In this document: positions 35,561 through 46,399 of the stretch, in pieces | Layout of the letters: each line of letters starts with the position of its first letter | Numbering within the stretch: position 1 is the first letter of the stretch | Assembly: GCA_032622095.1 (NCBI GenBank) | Contig: CP136063.1 | Location: 210,970,355 to 211,034,354, forward strand | Reading direction: 5' to 3' | Length of the DNA stretch: 64,000 nt | From: Siphonodentalium dalli | Lineage: Eukaryota; Mollusca; Scaphopoda; Gadilida; Siphonodentaliidae | Program-made: the position numbers and the translations under genes | Notes under the pieces: generated by a model | Seen by the model: only the letters and a program-made list of their open reading frames with translations | Databases searched by the model: none | What the model was told of the DNA's origin: nothing

Positions 35561-36820
35561 AAATTTGTATATCAATTCAGTCTTATATATATGTCTTTGT
35601 GTGTTTGGGCCGGGTATATTGTGCCAGGGACCTGTGGGCACAAGTGGTAACGCAGAAGGATAGAACGAGCGGCGCAAGTGCCATATCGACAAACCCATTA
35701 AGACACGTGTCGGTCAGTGTTTATTACACACCACTCGTCCTAGAATCCGTGAATTATAAAAAACATACTTACAAGGTTTATTCAGGCACATACATGGCTT
35801 GTTTTGTCACACGTGAAGATGCTTTTATTTTATAGTTCGGGTTTCATGGTTGAGGTAAACCATTTACGTTATGTGACGTCAACAGGATGCATAATATGGA
35901 ACGCGTGTTCAATACGGATTTGTAAATATGGAACAGCATTGACACTGTGGTAGGGTCTATATCAGCCCCCGCTTCTACGGTATAGGGGATATATTGACCA
36001 ATGAGAAATCAGTTAGGGGGTGTCACGTGTTGTTTATGGGTGTTGCCAAAAGTCGACGAAGGAGGTCAATGTTGTCACGTGATGTTTTAAAACACAACAC
36101 AGAATGGCGGATCAATTGTTGTGAATTTGTATTCAATTTCAAACAGATATTTTCCATGCAGGCCATGCTCCTTAAGGGTTTTACGGTATCTGATGGAAGA
36201 CAGACATTTTTAGGTTAACTATGGCTCAGTTTTCAGTGCCACAGACTGACAGAGGTCACACACAAAAAGAAATTAACGTCGTAAGTCGTAACTTCGTAAG
36301 ATTTTTCCAATTATTTCGAAAAATTATTTTCAATTTTCAATAGAATTAGACTGACAACCAACCATTTTTAGTGCTCGAAATTCAAAGTTAGTCACGGCAA
36401 TAACATATTGTAAACAATGTCGTGTGAAATAACCGTGGCAAAATGATTGTGTGGAATCTAACATGCCACAGCATTAATTAAATTTGCCGTCGGATATTTC
36501 CTAATTTCCATTGTTGTTGTTGTACGATCTAATTTCTGTTATTTCTGACCTTTTCCATCATTTTAAGCAGTGGTCACTAAGTTTGTCACATCTTAAATTC
36601 AACTGGAATAGTTGATAAGATAAGATGTAATATAGACTCTTATGTTGTACCAGCGTTGTATATATACGTCCATGGTTGTACGGACAACCTGTGAAATGGG
36701 TAGACACTCCGCTAACTGTTCGGTCCAACTCTGGGCCACGACGTAACTCTTCCGCCATCAGAGTCCAGTAAGGCTGAAGGAGTCACTCTCACCAAAAAAT
36801 GTGCTGAAGGGTACACAGGG
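35561..36820. other. No recognised gene or repeat
   Basis: Only frames of up to about 78 codons without domains. The stretch contains GTCACGTG-type motifs (near 36020 and 36070) but nothing that supports a promoter call. Confidence 0.4.
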
Positions 36821-36826
36821 TTTTAA

Positions 36827-38313
36827 CACGTTGAGTGCCACTACGAGTTATCTCCTAGTTCGCAACCTTCGCAGGTTGCCACTACGAGTTATCTCGTAGT
36901 GGTTTCCATGTCGTGTAACTGACAAACGGAAGCAGTGGAATAGGTCGATACACCACGAAAACCCGCCTCGGAACATCAGAACTCTGATTTTATCAAATAA
37001 ATAGTGTGGCTCCGCACCATCAGCACATATATTCTACTCAAAATGGTCCAGTTGTTAGTGAATACAGCTGACACTGTCTCACTGAGTGACCACCAGAGGC
37101 AGTCGTGTGTGGGCAATTAGACTGGGGTTTTGGTATTCAATCGACTGACAATGTTCACGCATGCAAACAAAGTAAGGGGGTGGATATTCACAATGTACAA
37201 ACATGCGAAGGCAGTTTCGAGGAATGGTTACATCGTTGTGTTTCAACACATTGAAACTTCGCACAACCACCCACACACGTCACACAGGCCTGCCAAATCT
37301 GTTCCCTCTCACTCATGTGCGAGTGGACGCATCCAACACAAGATAAGCGGATAATCCATGACGTTATATGCGCGTATACATTGTGCAGCTCCATTTGGGG
37401 GCTAGGTATTTTATTATTTATAATACAAGTAAAGCGGAACAATTATTCCTCAAAACTACATTTTACCCACTTCCGAACGTGTTGGACAATGGAAAGCGTA
37501 GCAATTACCGTACTTTAGACGTCATGCAGTTCATCGAACTGTTCTACTTACGTAGGTACGGATAAATGGTTTTGTGTAGCATAGAGGTTTACAGTAAAGG
37601 GTGACTGACTTAATTCCAGATGGATGGATTATATGGAGTTACATGTAGCACACTCCTGAATGTGCAGGGATCTATTTGACTACTGCTGCATGGTTGTTTT
37701 AATTTTGTGCCGACAATTCTTCCAACACTATTATTTTGGGCTGTACTTTGGAACCCCATAGCATAGGCCTAAATCAGGCTAAATGGGCGATAACTTACAA
37801 TACCCGAAACAACAGAAGATGCATGCTCGTAGTCATTACTGTATGGACGAAATAAACTCATCCTCACAGGAAACAAGTTCACCCGATTCCACTTCGGATT
37901 CGCTGTCTGTAGCATGCATGCTCAATTGCTCATATATATAAGTAATTTGCTCTGCCGTGCATCAGCCACAATTTAACTATATAACGAGCTATAACCTCCA
38001 CAAGGACTCCCACACCTCCATAAATATGCTTACCACCAAAATAACTTGTTTGGGTTACATTCTACTTCATATTTGTTGCTCAAACGTGTCCAATTGTGTC
38101 TACGAGATAACTCGTAGTTGGCACTGGTGGTGGGAATACCCAAATTCCTTCCGCCAGTGCCGGCTACGAGTTATCTCGTAGTACTATCAATCGCCGTTTC
38201 TGTCATCCAATTTTTGCTTCATTGAAGCCAAATTATGGTCTACTAAGGGTATCTATCTTGCCACGATTTGGCAAACTGGCGAGATTACTAATTGATTTCT
38301 GGCACTCAACGTG
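36827..38313 (-). mobile_element. 1487-bp piggyBac-like element
   Basis: A 14-bp TIR CACGTTGAGTGCCA and its perfect complement (38300-38313) are flanked by TTAA on both sides (36823-36826 and 38314-38317), as in piggyBac transposons. Subterminal near-palindromes CTACGAGTTATCTCGTAG occur near both ends (two on the left, two on the right). The interior is too short and too broken for a full transposase. A short acidic peptide relic on the minus strand (37836-37919) resembles the acidic N-terminus common in that family. Orientation is assumed from that relic. Confidence 0.85.
37836..37919 (-). pseudogene. Possible piggyBac transposase N-terminal relic
   Basis: A 27-codon frame reads MHATDSESEVESGEL and then VSCEDEFISS before a stop. 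Acidic Ser/Asp/Glu-rich N-termini are common in piggyBac-type transposases, and the position just inside the right TIR fits the 5' end of a minus-strand transposase gene. The catalytic domain was not found downstream. Composition alone cannot prove the assignment. Confidence 0.35.
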
Positions 38314-38339
38314 TTAATTAAAATGTACACAGGTTTGTG

Positions 38340-38840
38340 ATCAGCATTAACACCGGCCATTACGAAATGTGTTTCATTTGTCCCTTACCCTGACCCTATC
38401 CGGAACATGGTGATACAGTTCAGGACTCGATGAGGCAAGTGGGAATGCGGAAAGTGACCTAAAGCCTGTCCCTGACCATAACCATAAACATGACTGGCAT
38501 GGACAGGATATTCAACCTTTTCCCATGACTGAGACGGTAACGGGGTGGCAATTGATTGGACATCGTTGTGATGAGATGGGACATGACAAGTTGGGTGGGA
38601 TCCTAGACTAATATAAGTCTGCATGACCCGAATGGAAAAGTAGCAGACATGGACATTAACACTGAGCCTACTAGTATAATCCTAACCATAATCAGAACTT
38701 GACGGGATACTAACCCTGACTGGGGTGGGATGGTAAATTATGGGTTGGGTTTACCCAAGTGTTAAGCGAACCCTAACCTTGACCTAACGCTAATCAAAAC
38801 TGGGATGGCCCAACCCATCGCACCATTTATTTGGTCAATA
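38340..38840. repeat. Degenerate CCTGACC/CTAACC-rich tract
   Basis: Loose short repeats such as CCCTTACCCTGACCC, CTAACCATAATC and CCCTAACCTTGACC occur throughout. They resemble a decayed simple repeat. They are not ordered TTAGGG telomere repeats. Confidence 0.45.
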
Positions 38841-39009
38841 CCGAATGTTTCCGATTAAGGAATATGCGTATACAGTGTAATGGTGAGGTTATTGTCAAAT
38901 TCGCACTGAACTGTATAGCATACTGAGTCGTACTGACCAATGATATAATTTCTTGTGCCATATAGCGGTAGTTATAGGAACATTAGGCTATGATGTATTT
39001 TAAGCACAT

Positions 39010-39245
39010 TTATATATTGATGTATCTCAAGATATTATCTCGAGATGTGTTTGTCGATACCTCGAGTTGTGTATGTCGAGATCTTGAGAAAATAACTAGA
39101 GATTTCATCATACCGGTAATATGTTGAGGTCACGATAACGTCGAGATCTCAAAATGCGTATGTCGAAATCTTGAGATTTAGTCGAGATCTCGAGATGTAT
39201 TTGTAATATGTTGAGATGTCAAGATAATATGTGGAGATAATATCT
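39010..39245. repeat. Degenerate tandem repeat of TCGAGATCTCGAGAT
   Basis: About ten variants of (T/A)TGTCGAGATCTTGAGAT form a short tandem and palindromic array. Each unit is partly self-complementary. No gene overlaps it. Confidence 0.75.
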
Positions 39246-40399
39246 GGAGGGAAAAAATGTTTGCTCTGTGCCAAGAAAGCTCACTAAAAATTATCAATCT
39301 GTTTTTCAGGACTTTGAAGTTGCATTGAATGACAACTGACTTTGAAGTAGGAATGTGCCAGAAAGCAGCTCGGAGTTTTCGCCAAAATTGACACACACGT
39401 ATGTAACTTCCACTGTGTTCAGGTTGTTTGGCTGTTGATGAGCCGGTCCAAAGCCAGGAAAAAAATATGCTGGTAGTTTTTTTTCTAATATTAATTAAGC
39501 ACACATCGGTGTAACAATATTTCCTGTTTCTTAATCCCCTATTTGTGAAAAACCAAGAAAGCTACAAAGTGATGTAATCCCCTTTGACACCAAACAATGT
39601 GGCAAACTGTTGGACACAGAGAATGACACTTGTTTAATGCAAACGCCATGCATGACGCTAACCTACATAGTGTGTCGATTTCTCTTGGGGTCTGACTACT
39701 CTGGGGATAACTTTGTTAAGGGTTGACTTCTCCAGATACCATTGGAAGGACTGTCTATGTATATTTTTAAACTCATATCATGGGGTAGCCTTTATACTGA
39801 TATTTTTTTTGTGTTTTAATAACCCTCCCCGACACAACCCTGTGTCAGAGTGTGAGGCATTGTAATTTGGGCATCTATTAACCACAATATTGCATTACCT
39901 GTACATATCATTGAGATGACTAGAGTATACATAAGTTCTAAAGTTAAAATAGGGCCTAAACACACACTGTCCAATCGGCTCGCGGAATACCAGTGTGAAC
40001 GGCGGAATACCAGTGTTGTACAGGAGAATACCAGTGTTTTTAAGCGATATGATGGTACCATAATTATAACTGGACGGCTAAATAACATGACAAAAGACAA
40101 TGGAAAGGTATGAGCGATCCATTTTACATTTACCCAGTGGAGAGGTCACCTGGTGATGTTCAGTTCGACTCTGGGCGATCTGGCCTTCGTTTAAAGCAGA
40201 AAAATAGGGTCTACAAACTCGTAGGGTGGAGGTCAAATTTTGCCCTAATCGGTATTCTAGTGCGTTTTGTTTGATTCCTGAGCATAACTTGCGGAATTTT
40301 TTATAAAATTCCTACAGCGGAATATATTGGAAAAACGTGCACATCGAAATCACTGGCGTGTATTAGTTGGAAATACACGAAAATAAATCGAAACGAGGG

Positions 40400-40479
40400 G
40401 CGGTGATCACGGAAAATGGCACGGCGAACTACCAGTGCATGCCAACGAGGGCTACCAGTGCCAAATTTTCTTTATATGG
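40400..40479 (+). pseudogene. Candidate 5' exon inside the left TIR
   Basis: The frame VITENGTANYQCMPTRATSA then KFSLY ends at ATATG/GTAAGTTA, a near-perfect donor. The same exon exists in reverse in the right TIR, where it could be used by minus-strand transcription. Because the coding reading consists partly of the TACCAGTG repeat, it may be non-coding. Confidence 0.3.
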
Positions 40480-41338
40480 TAAGTTATATCGGGTATATGT
40501 CGGGGGATGTTTTAGATTCGGTTTAAGCTATAGGAATGTCTCATCCCCTCATCAAATTTGGGCACAATCGATCTAGAATGGTACATGTGTGGGATCTTGA
40601 TATGAAAGTACTGCGATACTCAACATTGGTGGAACATAAAATAACAATTTAGTTGACAAGAGTTTAAATTTCCCTTTATTCGGTATTGGCACTGAGTTAG
40701 TTCCATATCAATTGGATTCAAACAGTTAGTTTAAACTAATGTTTAACATTTGCAAATAAGTCTATCATTAAATATGGAAGACGTTCTAATTCTAATGGAA
40801 TGATATTTCTAATTATCCCAGCAAATGTTGCATATATGGGGTAGACTTGTTCCCAAAATTTAGAAAGTAATTGATAGTATGGGGCATGCATATCTTTGCC
40901 TATATGTTGAGTTCTTCGTCGATTTTAAGGCATTGCCGTATGTATATGCATGCATGGATCTGTGTGTGTCATTATTTGATGTATTGGATGTCTTAACTAA
41001 AGATGAATGAGTTATATATATGTGTGTATATATATATATATCGATGGATGGACTGGTGTCAAATAAATTAATTGTTGAATGCATGGATATGATGTTTCTG
41101 AGCTGGAGTGATGGGAGAATGAGTTGGATGGCTGTGCTGATGAATCAGTGAGTGATTGGCGAGTCGATGGTTGTATTGGCTGGATTATTTTTGGTTGATC
41201 ATTGCGTGGTGATTGGACGTATGTTGTGGATACGTGTACAAATAGATTGATATATTTTATGACTGAGTGTGCATATGGATAAATCTAGGGGTTTATTTTA
41301 TGCATATCTAATTTTCTCTTTATTTTTCTCTTTTCAGA

Positions 41339-41870
41339 AAAGGAAAGCGTGGCAATTAATGGGACAAGAGGAAAAGAATAAAATTTGAAGAAAAAAAAAC
41401 GTGACAGCGGAAACGGACACGATAGTGAAAATGCGGAGCCAGATGTGACTGGGCCAGTAACACCGGGGTCACAGTCAGATGTGCTCAGCAAGCAACTTTC
41501 ATGGGCGCCCTTTAAGAGAGCGATCTATAACCGCGGGATCATCTCAGCAAGGAGAGTGCTTTTTCAACAAGGAGGCACGATGGATATTCAATACAAGCTA
41601 AAGCAACAACCGCCTTAAAAGGAACTGGATACTTGAAAGACATAAAAACTTTTATCGATCTGATTGCTAAAGGAAAATTCCCGATGGAGAACATTTCATT
41701 CCGTGTATTTATCGAGACAGTTCGGTTGTTTTCCCTAAATTCAACCACGCAAATGAGATAATCCGCGGAGACAACGGCATTCTGGAAAACAGGATACAGG
41801 CTTTTTGGAGAACAAATCAACTTGCTTATAAACAATATAAACATATAAACAAGGCAGCATAACTGATTGA
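41339..41870 (+). pseudogene. Broken gene inside the 3185-bp element
   Basis: After the acceptor TTTATTTTTCTCTTTTCAG, a basic Lys-rich start is followed by SGNGHDSENAEPDVTGPV and SWAPFKRAIYNRGIISARRV. A frameshift near 41575 leads to TALKGTGYLKDIKTFIDLIA, KGKFPMENISFRVFIETVRL and, after another break, TTAFWKTGYRLFGEQINLL. The composition looks protein-coding and unlike its AT-rich surroundings. No family was recognised. It may be the carried gene or regulatory protein of the element. The antisense 116-codon frame here is judged a shadow. Confidence 0.5.
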
Positions 41871-41898
41871 TGTCGCAACCAATCACCACGGATTATAT

Positions 41899-42105
41899 TT
41901 AAAGCAATTGATTTATTCGCCACTCACCATTAGGCCAAACAGATTTTGGCATTTTATAATGTAATTGTTCAGCTACTGTACAAATTCGGAAAATTGCATT
42001 TAAAGTGATATGAAACACTCCGGTAGGGTGATCAAATAGAAATGGAGAACAATCTTGTTCAAAGTAGTTATGTTTACAAATATTATATGTATATTGACAA
42101 CACAT
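41899..42105 (-). pseudogene. Conserved peptide relic, related to 63540-63640
   Basis: The minus-strand frame includes NYFEQDCSPFLFDHPTGVFH then ITL. The plus-strand segment at about 63540-63640 encodes NYYFEEDYSQFLFDHPTGVF then HITL. Within the core PTGVFHIT the visible DNA differences are at third codon positions (CCT/CCA, GTG/GTA, CAT/CAC, ATC/ATA), suggesting past selection on this frame. Not recognised as a known domain. Confidence 0.45.
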
Positions 42106-43152
42106 ATCGTCATTCTTATATATTAATTAAATGCAGTGACTGTCGACGACGAAATCATTTTCGTTAGTTTATCGCCGATAGATGCGTCCCGAATCGAGTA
42201 GTAAATATTTACAATTTAGCGTAGTTCTGACAATGTTTTCTATGGAGCGGTACGGTTGATTTGCTTGAAGTTTCGGTTATGTTAGTAGAATGCTACATCC
42301 CTCCAGTTGGCATAGCACATTAATGCTAACTTATCAGTTTCACGCACCCGAATAAGTACACAATATGTCTTTAGACTGACGTATCCCAATAGTTTTAAGA
42401 ACAATTCTACAAAAAGGCCATATTCTGACCTGGACATCATGAAATTTGTTCTATATTTTACACTAACTTTGAGTATCGACGTATATAGTTGAAGTTTCGT
42501 ACTTTCCTATTATAGCTCCACATATTTACCCTTCAAGATCAACTTTGTCGTTAGTTTGGGAATGGTGAGGCATTTCGGGTGCCCGGTGCTCTGTGTGAAG
42601 CGTTTATCGACATATACCCGATATAACTTACCATATAAAGAAAATTTGGCACTGGTAGCCCTCGTTGGCATGCACTGGTAGTTCGCCGTGCCATTTTCTG
42701 TGATCACCGTCCCTCGTTTCGATTTATTTTCGTGTATTTCAAACTAATACACGCCAGTGATTTCGATGTGCACGTTTTCCCAATATATTCCGCTGTCGGA
42801 ATTTTATATAAAATTCCGCAAGTTATGCCCAGGAATTAAACAAAACGCACTAGAATACAGATTAGGGCAAAATTTGATCTCCACCCTACGAGTTTGTAGA
42901 CCCTATTTTTCTGCTTTAAACAAAGGCCAGATCGACAAGAGTCGAACTGAACATCACCAGGTGACCTCTCCACTGGGTAAATGTAAAATGGATCGCTCAT
43001 ACCTTTCCTTTGTCTTTTGTCATGTTATTTAGCCGTCCAGTTCTAATTATGGTACCATCATATCGCTTAAAAACACTGGTATTCTCCTGTACAACACTGG
43101 TATTCCGCCGTTCACACTGGTATTCCGCGAGCCGATTGGACAGTGTGAAACA

Positions 43153-44307
43153 TGGACATGGGGATATCCAGTGGAGCAATCCTGAACACATGAATTTTAA
43201 ATTGGGGTTCTATAACTTCTATTCCATCTGAAATAACATGGCAAAAGCCATCTGTTGACCATTGCAACAGAAAACATGTATGATATAAATATTGTAACTT
43301 TGCTTCGTAAAATTTTATCATCAATATACATTTGCCCATGTATGTTCGACATTTTCCCGTTAATTTTGGGGCAATCCCGGCTTAGAATTTGTCTGGCAAA
43401 TATCACATATACGCCTATGTGAATGTTTTGTGGTTAGGCCAATCCCATGATATTTCAATGGACACTATATACTGGTATTGTGAATTGTGGTTCCTTCTGT
43501 TATAAATGCATGACCCAAAGCAAAAGGTAGAAAGACATGTATGAGGAATGAATAAATTAATTTAGATCAACCAGATTGATGGCATTGTGGAATAGTGTTA
43601 GGGTAAAAATAAAAATGAATTTTACTTTCACTGTAAATTACTGCCAAATTTGTCTAAAATAAAATGCTATTCATTACTATATATGTAAATGCTTAAAATC
43701 ACTGTATTTTTATCATTTTGATTTCCAGAATCTGACTGGGATATCTCACTGATATGACTCTGGGTTTGTCTGTCGGGATCATATGGAACACCAGTTCAAA
43801 ACATCATTAACATGGGAATTTTTTGATGCTCTGATAGGTCACAGAGAACTTTAAGTAAAACAAATAACACAGGTAATATGTTTCTTAGTTTCTACGTTCT
43901 CCTTAATAATATATTTCACAGTAGGTGAAGGTCTCAGATATGGCAATCAAATAAATTCATTAAAGGTCCCTTTTAGAACATAAAAAATTTCCCATGTTTT
44001 GAACTGTTGAAATATGATCACCATGGGCACAGCCGAGTAGAGATTCATGGCATGATCTATGTTAGAACTTGCTCACTGTCACGTTAGTGTACCGTTACTT
44101 GTGTGCTTTTTTACAAACACAATAATAGGTACTAATTTATATGAAATCTCCGTTTATTACTTTATAATGTCAGCTTTGGATTTTTTTTCTCCAGGAAAAG
44201 TTTAAACATTAAACCCATTATTATGGTTCTTTTAGCAGCCCTTTAAATAGACTAACATCTCTATCATATTAGCAGACCGAAACTTCGTCTCTGCCCTCTA
44301 ATACATA
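43153..44307. other. No recognised gene
   Basis: AT-rich. A possible acceptor (GATTTCCAG near 43722-43730) is not followed by a useful open frame. Confidence 0.4.
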
Positions 44308-44579
44308 AGGCCTAACAAAAAAATACGTTTGTTTCCGCTAACGAGCTGAAAAAAATTAGGGTAGGTAGGTAGGCTTAACTTTTTTTTTTTGGTTAACTTT
44401 TTTTTTCTTCAGTATCTTTAAAAATAACTGTATAATACTTGTCAATAACCCAAACTATGCACTTCTAAGCCCCAATCATGTTAACCCAGATGACAGAGAA
44501 ACTATAAACTCCTATTCAATCTAACATATGCTTTAATATTTACTAGTCTACATACTAATATAGTCTTTGATAATCCTAA

Positions 44580-44760
44580 TATTTCCCATATGGTCTGGCG
44601 ACAACTGGAGTCAGTCCAGCACCACTGCACTGTTCACATATTGGAGTGACCGTCTTGTACCGATCTCTTAATGATGGCTTCAGAACACCACCTTCTCCTC
44701 CACATTCAGTGAAGGATCTAGGTATTTTTTGAGGACACTGATATGCCAAGGGCATAACCT
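44580..44760 (-). pseudogene. Coding relic: CGGEGG...SLRDRYK
   Basis: The minus-strand frame reads ECGGEGGVLKPSLRDRYK, then TPICEQCSGAGLTPVVARPY. It is homologous to the relic at 31406-31560. Cys pairs (C-x-G-x-G and C-x-x-C) hint at a metal-binding fold. The upstream part of the frame runs into the C/G run and is not coding. Product unknown. Confidence 0.4.
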
Positions 44761-44796
44761 GAATGCCTGAGCGGAGGAAGATTTGGGAGCGGTGAC

Positions 44797-44820
44797 CCCC
44801 CCCCCCCCCCCCCCCCCCCC
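44797..44820. repeat. Poly-C run
   Basis: About 24 uninterrupted C residues. Shorter C runs occur at about 15781-15793 and 49411-49421. Length in the assembly may be unreliable. Confidence 0.9.
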
Positions 44821-44964
44821 TGCTGATGGTGGGGGTTCTCACCCTGGAAAATTTGTGAAAATCCATTGCATTTAGAGCTAATCTAGGGCAGAGTCAGTAT
44901 TTTGAATTTTACTGAGAGGTCAATTTGATCAAGTTTCTCAAACATAACTTTGGAAATTTGTTAT

Positions 44965-45815
44965 ACCCCTTTTAAAAAAAAGGGGGGTATACTGTTTTTT
45001 CACCCGTCCATCCATACGTCTGTCCGATGTCTGTTCATGTCATAACTTGAACAGTAGTACTCGGATCTCTATGAAATTAGGTATGGATGTTCACTACTAT
45101 GAGGACATTAAATAGAGGGTTCCATCGTTTTGTTCGGATTTTCTATTCTAGAGTGTTTCATCTTTGTTTATCTGGAAATGTTGGCATTTTGGTCTGTCTG
45201 GGGTCTGTTCATGTCGTAACTTCAACAGTTGTGCTGTGATCTCAATGAAAATTGGTATGGATGTTCACTACTATGAGGACATTAAAAAGAGGGTTCCATC
45301 GTTTTGTTCGAATTTTCCATTCTAGACTTATACATCTTTGTTTATCTGGAAATATTGGCTTTTTGGTCCGTCTGGTGTCTGTTCATGTCGTAACTTCAAC
45401 AGTTGTGCTGGGATCTCAATGAAATTTGGTACGGATGTTCACTACTATGAGGACATTCAATAGAGGGTTCCATTGTTCTGTTCCGCTTTTCCATTCTAGA
45501 TAGAGTTATTCATCTTTGTTTTTCTGGAAATGTTGGCTGTTTGGTCCATCCGACGTCTGTTCTGAGGTCATAACTTGAACAGTAATGCTCAGATCTCAAT
45601 GAAATTTTGTATGGATGTTCACCACTATGAGGACATTTAATGGCACATTCAACTGTTTTGTTTTTTGTTTTATAGTTATTCATCTTTGTTTACATGAAAA
45701 TGCTGATTTTTTGGGTCCATCTGTCTGAGTATAGCAATCATAAGTTATAGATATGCCCACATCAGGCGGTATGCGCTAAGAGGGTATGCACCGGACAACA
45801 GTCGATCTCTTGTTT
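44965..45815. repeat. About 175-bp tandem dispersed repeat (GGGGTATAC type)
   Basis: It starts with ACCCCTTTTAAAAAAAAGGGG then GGTATACTG, and about four units follow with CATAACTTGAACAGT, ATGGATGTTCACTACTATGAGG and GGGTTCCATCGTTTTGTTC. It ends near AGAGGGTATGCACCGGACAA. A second insertion of the same class lies at 57521-58020 and a related one near 50110-50240. Confidence 0.75.
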
Positions 45816-46399
45816 TATATGTATGGATTGGAAATGTTTATACGATATTGTCAGATATCTTTTGGTGCAATGGACTATGATTATCCTGCTTGAAATGAGA
45901 CTTACCATTATCACTCTAATTCATATAATAGGCTATTTTGTAAAATTCAAGTGAGTCACATACATAATATACTACATGTAGTACAGAAACAATGTCTATT
46001 AAGTTAGTAATTACTATAATTTTTCATTTGGTATTATGATATCCCACCTGATAACCAGGTTGATTTGATCAAATTGTTAATGTTCCTGTACTGTATTTAA
46101 TTGAAATACTGAAGTCTGAAGGCTGAATGATAACAAACCTGAACTCAAACTATTTGAAGTTTTCACAGATGAAAGCTAGATAAAGCCAAACATACTTTAC
46201 AGTGCGGTATGATTCCAACTGTTAAACTTAAATCTTTTTGTAAACTTAAATTTCTTATGGCAATATATATAAATATATTAATGTTTTGCATCTTGTTATG
46301 ATATGAATTGGGACCTAAATTAAAAGTTTAGGGTCGGGGGTTTAAAATAGGGTCGGTCGGGTTAGCGGAAACAAACGTCTTTTTTGTTTAGGCCTAATA

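Larger units (their letters stand above)
39963..43147. mobile_element. 3185-bp element with 540-bp TIRs, gene relics and 5-bp duplication
   Basis: TIRs of 540 bp (39963-40502 and 42608-43147) start CACACTGTCCAATCGGCTCG and are flanked by AAACA on both sides (39958-39962 and 43148-43152). Each TIR carries five copies of TACCAGTG, three near the end within AATACCAGTG and two near the inner edge, likely transposase-binding sites. The left inner edge holds a consensus splice donor and the interior a strong acceptor (41338), followed by broken coding sequence. The superfamily was not recognised: a 5-bp duplication and CAC-type ends occur in Transib-like elements among others, but no catalytic motif was found. 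Confidence 0.88.
44308..46397. mobile_element. 2.1-kb TIR-bounded element
   Basis: AAGGCCTAACAAAAAAATAC then GTTTGTTTCCGCTAAC on the left has an inverted counterpart GTTAGCGGAAACAAACGTCT then TTTTTTGTTTAGGCCTAA on the right, giving about 35 bp of TIR with a short indel. Inside are the coding relic at 44580-44760, a C-run, and a tandem dispersed repeat. No target-site duplication was seen. Confidence 0.65.

Noticed and set aside
37188-37442. Cys-rich minus-strand frame that could be a piggyBac C-terminal zinc finger
   Set aside because: Cys spacing does not match the family pattern and the position relative to the N-terminal relic is wrong for a single gene.
38340-38840. CCCTAACC-like motifs suggesting an internal telomere
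   Set aside because: Motifs are scattered and inconsistent, with no tandem TTAGGG or CCCTAA run.
39178-39504. 108-codon minus-strand frame
   Set aside because: It starts inside the degenerate ATCTCGAGAT array region and shows no domain or exon signals.
41539-41889. Minus-strand 116-codon frame inside the 3185-bp element
   Set aside because: The sense strand of this stretch encodes a more protein-like sequence after a strong acceptor. The antisense frame looks like its shadow.
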